Below are positions 1 to 5,452 of a stretch of 6,032 nucleotides of DNA, piece by piece (position 1 is the stretch's first letter; every line of letters starts with the position of its first letter). The notes below the pieces were generated by a model. It had not been told where the DNA came from, made no database searches, and worked only from the letters and a program-made list of their open reading frames with translations. Source of the stretch: DASQUK01 sp046723645 (GTDB lineage: Bacteria; Actinomycetota; Acidimicrobiia; Acidimicrobiales; VFJN01); the NCBI GenBank assembly GCA_046723645.1, contig JBKOUY010000165.1:1-6032 (forward strand), given 5' to 3'. The translations under genes were made by a program, and so were the position numbers.

Positions 1-105
1 ATGACGAACGTGGATCGGAAGTCGACGCAATGGCGAACCGAAACCGTAAGGCATTGCCTCCGGCTCGGCGGAACGTCGGTCATTGCCTCGGGTCGGCCGG
101 CGGAC
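1..105. other. Region downstream of pgk with no recognised gene
   Basis: On the minus strand this is the sequence immediately after the pgk stop. In many actinobacteria tpiA follows here. I looked for its start in all minus-strand frames. Two ATG codons (at 83 and 54) open frames that run off the window, but neither translation resembles the triosephosphate isomerase N-terminus. The stretch contains CATTGCCTC twice (52-60 and 81-89, 29 bp apart), which on the minus strand reads as GAGGCAATG before each ATG. No terminator with a T-tract is visible. A short unknown gene could begin here, but I cannot support one. Confidence 0.4.
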
Positions 106-1236
106 TCAGCCCTTCCACTCGCCGCGGAGGGCCGCCAGGCCCGGCAGGTCCCCCTCCTCGAGCAGCTCCAGCGACGCGCCGCCGCCGGTCGAGACGTGGT
201 CGACGGCGTCGGCCAGTCCGAACTGCGCCACCGCCGCGGCGCTGTCGCCGCCGCCGACGACCGTGAATGCGTCGGCGTCGGCCATCGCCTGCGCGATCGC
301 ACGGGTGCCCGCCTCGAACCGAGAATCCTCGAAGACGCCCATCGGCCCGTTCCAGAACACCGTGCGGGCTTCGGCGATGCGGTCGCCGAAGTCGGCGGCG
401 GTGCCGGGCCCGACGTCCACGCCGATCCATCCGTCCGGGAGGCGGGTGCCGAACTGACGCACCTCGCCGCCGGCGGCGGGGTTCATGAGCCCGCCGCCCG
501 GCGACAGCGCCGTGATGTCCGTCGGCAGGACCAGCCGGTCACCATGCTGCTCGAGCAGGCGCCGGCAGTCGTCGACCATGTCCACCTCGAACAGGCTGGC
601 ACCGATCGCGTTGCCCTGCGCCGCCAGGAACGTGAAGCACATGCCACCGCCGACGAGGAGCGTGTCGGCCACGTCGAGCAGCGCCTCCACGACGGACAGC
701 TTGTCGCTCACCTTGGACCCGCCGAGCACGGCGACGAACGGCCGCCGGGGCGCGGTGCGCAGGCCGAGCAGCACGTCGACCTCATTGGCCAGCAGCCGCC
801 CCGCCGCCGACGGCAGGAACTGCGGCGGCCCGACGATGGAGGCGTGCGCACGGTGCGAGGCGCCGAACGCGTCGTTCACGTAGGCATCGAAGCCGTCGAT
901 CAGCTTGGCCACGAACGCCGGGTCGTTGGCCTCCTCGCCGGGGTCGAAGCGGAGGTTCTCGAGCAGCCCGACGCCGGGCGCCAGCTCGGCCAGGCGCCGG
1001 CGCACGGGCTCGACCGAGTAGCGGGGGTCCGGCTTCCCCTTGGGCCGCCCCAGGTGAGTGCACGCCACGACCTCGGCGCCCCGGTCCCGCAGCCATTGGA
1101 GGGTGGGCAGGGCGGCGCGGATCCGCAGGTCGTCGGCGATCTCGCCGTCCCTGATCGGCACGTTGAAGTCGGCCCGGAGCAGCACGCGCCGGTCCTCGAG
1201 GTCGGGCAGGTCGTCCAGCGTGGGAACGCTGGTCAC
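106..1236 (-). CDS. pgk: Phosphoglycerate kinase
   Basis: Cytosolic glycolytic enzyme that transfers the acyl phosphate of 1,3-bisphosphoglycerate to ADP, giving 3-phosphoglycerate and ATP. The 376-residue product has the family motifs in order: RADFNVP (21-27), HLGRPKG (61-67), ENLRF (93-97) and NDAFGASHRAHAS (121-133) for 3-phosphoglycerate binding in the N-domain. The nucleotide side follows: GGSKVSDK (172-179), GGGM (197-200), NGPMGVFE (296-303), GGGDSAAA (328-335) and STGGGASLE (349-357). The start is the GTG at 1236, giving VTSVPTLDDL. It lies 8 bp after the gap stop, and the open frame further upstream only overlaps gap. A weak AGTAGG ribosome site overlaps the gap stop. Translational linkage with gap in one operon is likely. 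The protein is shorter than the usual 385-415 residues because about 30 residues normally found between the helix ending near 85 and the LLENLRF strand are missing. All substrate-binding motifs remain, so it should be active. Confidence 0.96.
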   Translation of the reverse strand: MTSVPTLDDLPDLEDRRVLLRADFNVPIRDGEIADDLRIRAALPTLQWLRDRGAEVVACTHLGRPKGKPDPRYSVEPVRRRLAELAPGVGLLENLRFDPGEEANDPAFVAKLIDGFDAYVNDAFGASHRAHASIVGPPQFLPSAAGRLLANEVDVLLGLRTAPRRPFVAVLGGSKVSDKLSVVEALLDVADTLLVGGGMCFTFLAAQGNAIGASLFEVDMVDDCRRLLEQHGDRLVLPTDITALSPGGGLMNPAAGGEVRQFGTRLPDGWIGVDVGPGTAADFGDRIAEARTVFWNGPMGVFEDSRFEAGTRAIAQAMADADAFTVVGGGDSAAAVAQFGLADAVDHVSTGGGASLELLEEGDLPGLAALRGEWKG

Positions 1237-1244
1237 GCGCGGGC

Positions 1245-2258
1245 CTACTTCTGGTTGGCGGCGCCGACGATCAAGGCCAGGTCGACAAGGCGGAGGGAGT
1301 AGCCCCACTCGTTGTCGTACCAGCCGAACACCTTGACCAGGTTGCCGATGGCCTGCGTGAGCAGGCTGTCGAATGTGCAACTCGCCGGCGAACCGACGAT
1401 GTCGCTCGATACCAGCGGCGCATCGGAGTAGTCGAGCACGGCGGCCAGCCGCCCGGTGCTGGCGGCGGCCCGGAACGCCTCGTTGACCTCGTCGACCGAC
1501 GCCTCGCGGGCCAGCACGCCGGTGAAGTCGGTGAGCGAGCCGTCCGGCACCGGCACCCGGAGGGACTGGCCGTCGAGGCGGCCTTGCATGGCCTCGAGCA
1601 CCAGCCCGGTCGCCCGGGCGGCACCCGTGCTGGTCGGGACGATGTTGATGGCTGCGGCGCGGGCGCGGCGCAGGTCGCGGTGGGGCCCGTCGACCAGCAT
1701 CTGATCGCCCGTGTAGGCGTGGACCGTCGTCATCAGGCCCCTCTCGACCCCGAAGGCGTCGTCGAGCACCTTGACCATCGGCACGAAGCAGTTGGTGGTG
1801 CACGATGCGTTGGACACCACCTTGTGGGTCGCGGGGTCGAAGGTGTCCTCGTTGACGCCCGGCACGAATGTGGCGTCGGCACCTTTGGACGGGGCCGAGA
1901 CGATGACGTAGGGCGCCCCTGCGTCGAGGTGCACCGCCGCCTGGTCACGGCTCGAGAAGATGCCGGTCGACTCGACGACGACGTCGACCCCGAGGTCACC
2001 CCACGGCAGCTCCTTGGGGTTGCGCTCCGCGAGCACCTTGAAGTTGTCGCCGCCGATCTTGATGCCGTCGTCGGCCACCTGCACGTCGTCGTCGAGCCGT
2101 CCGAACACGGAGTCGTAGCGGAGCAGGTGGGCCATCGTGTCGACCGAGCCGATGTCATTGACGGCGACGATGTCGATGTCGGCGCCCGTCTTCCGGGCCG
2201 CCCGGAAGAAGTTGCGGCCGATGCGGCCGAAGCCGTTGATCCCCACTCGGATGGACAT
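1245..2258 (-). CDS. gap: Glyceraldehyde-3-phosphate dehydrogenase (NAD-dependent, type I)
   Basis: Cytosolic tetrameric enzyme that oxidises glyceraldehyde-3-phosphate with phosphate to 1,3-bisphosphoglycerate, the substrate of the next gene's product. The 337 residues are full length. The Rossmann motif GINGFGRIGRN is at 6-16. Asp35 and the GPHRDLRRARAA stretch (191-202) fit NAD rather than NADP preference. The catalytic motif SNASCTTNC (149-157) has Cys153, and TVHAYTG (178-184) holds the partner His180. Also present are PTSTGAA (208-214), RVPVPDGS (234-241) and the C-terminal WYDNEWGYS (313-321). In the STGAAxA motif the common Lys is Arg215. The ATG start at 2258 is supported by the canonical N-terminus and by AGAGAGG ending 10 bases upstream. 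gap opens its own transcription unit with pgk: a 72-bp leader separates it from the hairpin repeat that closes the nuclease gene. Confidence 0.98.
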   Translation of the reverse strand: MSIRVGINGFGRIGRNFFRAARKTGADIDIVAVNDIGSVDTMAHLLRYDSVFGRLDDDVQVADDGIKIGGDNFKVLAERNPKELPWGDLGVDVVVESTGIFSSRDQAAVHLDAGAPYVIVSAPSKGADATFVPGVNEDTFDPATHKVVSNASCTTNCFVPMVKVLDDAFGVERGLMTTVHAYTGDQMLVDGPHRDLRRARAAAINIVPTSTGAARATGLVLEAMQGRLDGQSLRVPVPDGSLTDFTGVLAREASVDEVNEAFRAAASTGRLAAVLDYSDAPLVSSDIVGSPASCTFDSLLTQAIGNLVKVFGWYDNEWGYSLRLVDLALIVGAANQK

Positions 2259-2291
2259 CGGGACTTGACCTCTCTCGTCGTGTGCCGGCTA

Positions 2292-2317
2292 CCTCGTCGG
2301 CTTCGACCTTAGCGAGG
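2292..2317 (-). other. Small inverted repeat in the gap leader
   Basis: In the 72-bp stretch between the repeat and gap, the ends CCTC and GAGG can pair, with an inner GTCG/CGAC stem closed by a four-base loop and a one-sided bulge. On the minus strand it precedes the gap ribosome site by about 20 bases. It could be a leader structure or chance pairing in GC-rich DNA. No promoter for gap could be assigned with confidence in this stretch. Confidence 0.2.
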
Positions 2318-2330
2318 TTTCCCCCGACCC

Positions 2331-2390
2331 GAACTTGCGGTGTTTGAGGACCCTATGAGGGCGCTAACCGCCGCAAGTTCGAACTGTGAG
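2331..2390 (-). repeat. 60-bp hairpin repeat, copy A (3' end of nuclease gene)
   Basis: Ungapped match to copy B (3373-3432) at 50 of 60 positions, in the same orientation. The outer arms GAACTTGCGG (2331-2340) and CCGCAAGTTC (2371-2380) are perfect reverse complements and identical in both copies. Inside is a second hairpin, CCCT-ATG-AGGG (2351-2361), whose fourth base pair differs from copy B on both sides. At the right edge AGTTCGAACT (2376-2385) is a palindrome. The nuclease stop codon (2364-2366) and its last eight codons lie in this repeat. A C-rich tract sits just outside the left edge in both copies. No T-tract follows the stem on the minus strand, so it is not a standard intrinsic terminator. 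Confidence 0.93.
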
Positions 2391-3338
2391 GGCGTGATTC
2401 AGGCGTGCCATCTCGCTTTCCGGGCGTAGGACGAGGTCGCCATACGTGATCCTGACGACCTCGAACCCCTCGGCGGTCAGCCGGTCGTCACGCTCCTCGT
2501 CGTACGCCTGATCCAGCGGACCGTCATGCCAGGTGCCGTCGATCTCCACGACGACCCGTTGCGGTCGGTAGAGGAAGTCCACCGTTCCGATGAACGTCGT
2601 GCCGCCTATCGCGACCTGGCGTTCGGGAACGGGCAGGTCGAAGACGTCGAGCAACTCGACGAACAGTGACTCGCCGTCCGACTTGGTGGGCCTGTACCGA
2701 GGTCCGAAGCGCTTCAGCACGTCGCGCACCAGGGCGGTGCCCGGACGCCCCCTGCCACCGAGTACGGCGAGCACGGCAACCTCGTGGATCATCGTCAGTC
2801 CGCGACGCCCGAGGGCGTCGTTGAACACCCGCGAGATGTGCCGCTCGTGGGCCTCTTCCCCCCAGGGCTTGTGCCTCAGGTCCGGATCGGGATCGCCGGC
2901 GAGATCGAAGCAGGTCCGGGCCAGTGTGGTGGTCGGGAAGCCAGCCACGTAGGTCACATGCGCCGCCGGCAGCAGGGTGGTCTCCCGCAAGCGCCCAAGC
3001 GTGACCCGGTGATCCCCGCCGCGCAGCCGCATGACCTCGATCGCGTCCGCACTCTGGTAGTGCCAGACCTCCTGGAGGCGTCCAGCCGATCGCCGGGCGA
3101 CGACGGCGTTGGGCCCAGCGTCGAACAATGCGGCCTGTAGCCGCGACTCCCACGTAACCGGGTGCCCGCGAACCCGGTAGATCCCGCGCTTCAGCCGGAG
3201 CAGGCGACCCATCGCCGCCTGATGCCGGAGCGACTTGATGGTGACACCCTGGCCGAGCGCCAGGGCGCTCGTCACCACGCCATGGTGCGCGGCCGCGATG
3301 GCTGACAGGGTCGCCTCAGGGCTCAAGGGCGCAACCAT
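2364..3338 (-). CDS. AbiEi-like HTH plus DUF559 (Vsr-like) predicted endonuclease
   Basis: Predicted 324-residue soluble protein of a type common in actinobacteria. Residues about 8-57 look like the winged-helix domain of AbiEi-type antitoxins (ending RLLRLKRGIYRV). A middle segment (about 60-180) is typical of these proteins. Residues about 218-312 match DUF559, a PD-(D/E)XK fold related to Vsr mismatch endonuclease. Its likely active-site residues are present: Glu223 or Glu228 in SDGESLFVELL, Asp254 in TVDF, Glu265 and Asp267 in VEIDG, His271 and Arg286. The substrate and cellular role are not established; DNA cleavage or nicking is inferred from the fold. No partner AbiEii-type nucleotidyltransferase toxin is adjacent, so it is not a standard AbiE pair. 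The ATG at 3338 has no ribosome site, but TATACT lies 8 bases upstream, suggesting a leaderless message. The last eight residues (LTVRTCGG) are encoded by a flanking repeat. The gene sits between yvcK and gap, where whiA is usual. Confidence 0.85.
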   Translation of the reverse strand: MVAPLSPEATLSAIAAAHHGVVTSALALGQGVTIKSLRHQAAMGRLLRLKRGIYRVRGHPVTWESRLQAALFDAGPNAVVARRSAGRLQEVWHYQSADAIEVMRLRGGDHRVTLGRLRETTLLPAAHVTYVAGFPTTTLARTCFDLAGDPDPDLRHKPWGEEAHERHISRVFNDALGRRGLTMIHEVAVLAVLGGRGRPGTALVRDVLKRFGPRYRPTKSDGESLFVELLDVFDLPVPERQVAIGGTTFIGTVDFLYRPQRVVVEIDGTWHDGPLDQAYDEERDDRLTAEGFEVVRITYGDLVLRPESEMARLNHALTVRTCGG

Positions 3339-3346
3339 AGGTTTTC

Positions 3347-3352
3347 AGTATA
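3347..3352 (-). promoter_or_regulatory. Candidate -10 box for leaderless nuclease transcript
   Basis: The minus strand reads TATACT, five of six matches to the -10 consensus, with 8 bases between it and the ATG at 3338. Transcription would then start at or within a few bases of the A of the ATG. The surrounding 3340-3362 is a conspicuous AT-rich patch in a GC-rich window. A -35 match is weak (TTCCGA at 16-bp spacing, three of six) and would overlap the edge of repeat copy B. Confidence 0.5.
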
Positions 3353-3372
3353 TTTCAGCCTATCCCCCCTCG

Positions 3373-3432
3373 GAACTTGCGGTGGAAAGAGACCCCATGG
3401 GGGCGCTAACCGCCGCAAGTTCGACTTGTGAG
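3373..3432 (-). repeat. 60-bp hairpin repeat, copy B (between yvcK and nuclease gene)
   Basis: Second copy of the repeat, with the same outer arms (3373-3382 and 3413-3422) and an inner hairpin CCCC-ATG-GGGG (3393-3403). At the right edge CAAGT-TCG-ACTTG (3416-3428) forms a small stem-loop, equivalent in position to the palindrome of copy A though the bases differ. On the minus strand it begins 6 bp after the yvcK stop and ends about 20 bp before the TATACT box of the nuclease gene. It could therefore act as a 3'-end hairpin for rapZ-yvcK mRNA, an operator for the nuclease gene, or an element end. Read in the same frame as copy A it encodes LTSRTCGG followed by TAG. Confidence 0.93.
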
Positions 3433-3438
3433 AGGCCG

Positions 3439-4344
3439 CTAGGGCACCAGCTCAGCCAGCACGTCGGCGAGCTTGGCGCTGTCGTGGGCCAGGCCCGATG
3501 GGCGGGCCACGTCGGCCCGGACGACCTCGATGCCGGCGCCGGGCGGGTCCAGGTCGCCCAGCGGGAGGCCGCCGGCCTGGGCCACCACGACGTCGGGCGC
3601 GATTCCGTGCCGACGCAGCGCCGCCACGTGGCCGGCGACGTCGTAGCCGAACGTCTCGGCGCCCTCGGCGCGCAGGTTGCACACGTAGACGACTCGGCCC
3701 CGGCCGTTTGCGACGCCCCGGCGCACGTCGTCCACCACGGCCGCCGCCAGGACGGACGTGAACAGCGACCCCGGGCCGAGCACGATCTGGTCGGCGTCGA
3801 CCAGAGCCTCGACCGCGGCAGCAGGCGCGCGGGCGTCGCCGGGCTCCACGGCGACGCGCTCGATGCCGCCGGCCCGGGAGATCGCCACCTGGCCCGTCAG
3901 CTCACCGCCGGGATCGCCGGCGAGGTCGGCCCGGAGGACGACCGGCTCCGCAGTCGCCGGCAACACCCGCGCCACCTCGGGGTCGAGCCCCACGAGCCGC
4001 GCGGCCTCGTCCACGGCCGCGACGAAGTCGCCGGTCACCGCGGCCAACCCTGCCAGCAGCAGGTTGCCCAACGCGTGGCCCGCCACGTCGGTCCCCTCGA
4101 ACCGGAACTCGAGCGCGTCGACGAGCGGCACCACGCCGTCGCCCTCGGTGTCCGCCATGGCCACGAGGCAGTGACGCACGTCGCCCGGTGCCGGCAACGC
4201 CATCGCGTCGCGCAGCCGGCCCGTCGAACCGCCGTCGTCGGCCGTCGCCACCACCGCGGTGGTGCGGCCGGCGTAGCGGCGCGCCGCCCGGATGGTCGCG
4301 GCCAGGCCGTGACCGCCGCCGACAGCCACGACGTGCGGCTTCAC
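3439..4344 (-). CDS. yvcK: YvcK/CofD-like gluconeogenesis factor (UPF0052)
   Basis: Member of the YvcK family. In Bacillus it is needed for growth on gluconeogenic carbon sources and normal cell shape; the mycobacterial homologue CuvA affects cell-wall precursor use and binds UDP-sugars. The 301 residues have the CofD-type Rossmann features: VAVGGGHGLA (6-15), VATADDGGSTGRLR (32-45), PAPGD (51-55), GHALGNLLL (89-97), LGPGSLFTSVL (189-199) and NLRAEGAETFGYD (223-235). Length is normal for the family (about 300-330). The start is the GTG at 4344, nine bases after the rapZ stop, and it gives the standard N-terminus. Only a weak GGGCGG lies upstream, so translational coupling to rapZ is likely. 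In many actinobacteria whiA comes next; here a hairpin repeat starts 6 bp after the stop. Confidence 0.95.
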   Translation of the reverse strand: MKPHVVAVGGGHGLAATIRAARRYAGRTTAVVATADDGGSTGRLRDAMALPAPGDVRHCLVAMADTEGDGVVPLVDALEFRFEGTDVAGHALGNLLLAGLAAVTGDFVAAVDEAARLVGLDPEVARVLPATAEPVVLRADLAGDPGGELTGQVAISRAGGIERVAVEPGDARAPAAAVEALVDADQIVLGPGSLFTSVLAAAVVDDVRRGVANGRGRVVYVCNLRAEGAETFGYDVAGHVAALRRHGIAPDVVVAQAGGLPLGDLDPPGAGIEVVRADVARPSGLAHDSAKLADVLAELVP

Positions 4345-4353
4345 GACGCCGCC

Positions 4354-5214
4354 CTACTTGCCGATGTCACGATGCAGGACGCCCGCCGGCATGCCGTGCT
4401 TGCGCAACAGGCCCGCGACCTCCTCGGCGATGGTGACCGACCGGTGGCGACCGCCGGTGCACCCCAGCGCGATGGTCAGGTAGGCCTTCCCCTCGGCCAC
4501 GTAGGCCGGCACCAGCTGGACCAACATCGCCTCCAGGTTGGCCAGAAACTGCCGGGCCGCCGGCTGCCCCAGCACGTAGTCGCGCACCCGCTCGTCGAGG
4601 CCCGTGAGGGGACGCAGCTCGTCGACCCAGTGCGGGTTGGGGAGGAACCGGCAGTCGATGACCATGTCTGCGTCCAGCGGCAGCCCGTGCTTGTAGCCGA
4701 ACGACAGCACGGTCGTCTGCATCGTGGGCTCCGCCGCCTCGGTGGAGAACAGACCCTGCATGCGCCGGCGCAGCTCGTGGACGTTTAGATCGCTGGTGTC
4801 GACCACCACGTCGGCCTCGGCCCTGACGGGGTCGAGCAGCTCGCGCTCGCGCTCGATCGCCGCCGCCAGGTGCTCCTGAGTTCCGCCGCCCGAGAGGGGG
4901 TGCCGCCGCCGGGTGCTCTCGTAGCGGCGCACCAGGGTGTCGGTCGCGGCGTCGAGGAAGAGGATGCGGACACGGGCGCCCGCCGACCGGAGCCAGGCCA
5001 GCATCGGCAGGACCTCGTCCTGGTAGGCGCCGGTGACGACGACCAGGGCGATCCGCTGGACCTGGGACCCCGGGGCCTGCACCAGCTCCGCGACCTTCGG
5101 CGCGAGCTGCGGCGGCAGGTTGTCGATGACGAACCAGCCGAGGTCCTCGATGGCGTCGGCCGCGAGGCTGCGGCCGGCGCCCGACAGTCCCGTGATCACG
5201 ACGAACTCGCTCAT
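4354..5214 (-). CDS. rapZ: RapZ/YvcJ family nucleotide-binding protein
   Basis: P-loop protein of the RapZ/YvcJ family. In E. coli RapZ senses glucosamine-6-phosphate and delivers the GlmZ sRNA to RNase E; in Gram-positive bacteria the homologue binds and hydrolyses nucleotides and its target is less clear. The 286 residues show a Walker A-like GLSGAGRS (9-16), LEDLG/DNLPP-type motif EDLGWFVIDNLPP (23-35) and ILFLDA (84-89). The C-terminal ligand domain has FGYKHG (172-177), CRFLPNPHW (188-196) and GCTGGRHRSV (251-260). The usual Walker Lys is Arg15, a change also seen in other actinobacterial homologues as I remember them. The ATG at 5214 was chosen because MSEFVVITG matches family N-termini; the open frame runs 53 codons further but the extension is not RapZ-like. 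There is no clear ribosome site. First gene of an operon with yvcK. Confidence 0.95.
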   Translation of the reverse strand: MSEFVVITGLSGAGRSLAADAIEDLGWFVIDNLPPQLAPKVAELVQAPGSQVQRIALVVVTGAYQDEVLPMLAWLRSAGARVRILFLDAATDTLVRRYESTRRRHPLSGGGTQEHLAAAIERERELLDPVRAEADVVVDTSDLNVHELRRRMQGLFSTEAAEPTMQTTVLSFGYKHGLPLDADMVIDCRFLPNPHWVDELRPLTGLDERVRDYVLGQPAARQFLANLEAMLVQLVPAYVAEGKAYLTIALGCTGGRHRSVTIAEEVAGLLRKHGMPAGVLHRDIGK

Positions 5215-5224
5215 CCGAGGATGA

Positions 5225-5230
5225 AGGATA
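5225..5230 (-). promoter_or_regulatory. Weak candidate -10 box upstream of rapZ
   Basis: The minus strand reads TATCCT (four of six consensus matches), 10 bases before the rapZ ATG, which itself lacks a ribosome site. If used, the transcript would be leaderless or nearly so. No good -35 is seen. The 58-bp gap to the divergent remnant gene is the only place for a rapZ promoter outside that remnant. Confidence 0.2.
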
Positions 5231-5272
5231 TTGGCGGCCGGCGACGCATCCCGGCCTGACAGCACGCGGCGC

Positions 5273-5452
5273 ATGGCCGCCAGCGCGCTCACCACGGCCG
5301 ACCACATCGAGCTCCTCGGCGCCGAGGCCGACCGGTTCGCCGCCTCCCTGTCCGACGGCGACCTGGACGCCACCGTGGTGACCTGCCCCGACTGGACCGT
5401 GCGCGACCTCGTGTCCCACGTCCACCGCTGGTTGGCGGCAACCGCGTTCTAG
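5273..5452 (+). pseudogene. N-terminal remnant of a TIGR03083 (maleylpyruvate isomerase/DinB-like) protein
   Basis: An open frame of 59 codons from the ATG at 5273 (an in-frame TTG at 5231 is also possible). Its translation resembles the first helices of mycothiol-dependent maleylpyruvate isomerase-type proteins of the DinB superfamily. The visible match is EADRFAASLSDGDLDATVV followed by the signature CPDWTVRDLVSHVHRW. Full members run to roughly 200 residues or more with a metal-binding bundle and often a C-terminal domain. Here the frame stops 6 residues after HRW, and the family's usual spacer between the H and VHRW (about three residues) is missing. This is best read as a decayed or truncated gene. 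It is divergent from rapZ and converges on the methyltransferase gene, and the two stop codons overlap. A functional short peptide is possible but unsupported. Confidence 0.55.

Noticed and set aside
1..1302. Long plus-strand open frame opposite pgk
   Set aside because: It lies antisense to pgk, is rich in Arg/Gly/Ala with no recognisable domain, and is explained by high GC codon usage on the other strand.
1237..1803. N-terminal extension of the pgk frame into gap
   Set aside because: The extra residues are an Arg/Pro/Gly-rich out-of-frame reading of gap; Pgk homology begins just after the GTG at 1236.
1584..2312. Plus-strand open frame opposite gap
   Set aside because: Antisense shadow of gap; low-complexity Val/Asp/His-rich translation.
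2364..3338. Complete AbiE toxin-antitoxin system
   Set aside because: Only the AbiEi-like N-terminal domain is present, fused to DUF559; no AbiEii nucleotidyltransferase gene lies next to it.
2331..3432. CRISPR array or IS200/IS605 insertion
   Set aside because: Only two repeat copies are present, almost 1 kb apart and with a gene between them, so not CRISPR. No HUH transposase or TnpB is encoded in the interval.
3373..3432. Standard intrinsic terminator after yvcK
   Set aside because: The stem is real, but no run of T follows it on the minus strand and the outer loop is about 30 bases. A non-standard terminator role is left open.
3235..4788. 517-codon plus-strand open frame opposite yvcK and rapZ
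   Set aside because: It spans two well-supported minus-strand genes and the intergenic repeat, and its His/Arg/Gln-rich translation has no family features.
4354..5214. Loss of RapZ nucleotide binding because Walker A Lys is Arg
   Set aside because: The GAGR form is, to my knowledge, common in actinobacterial homologues, so it is a lineage trait and not evidence of a defect.
5215..5373. 53-codon N-terminal extension of RapZ
   Set aside because: RapZ proteins begin just before the P-loop; the extension has no resemblance to the family and overlaps the divergent gene remnant.
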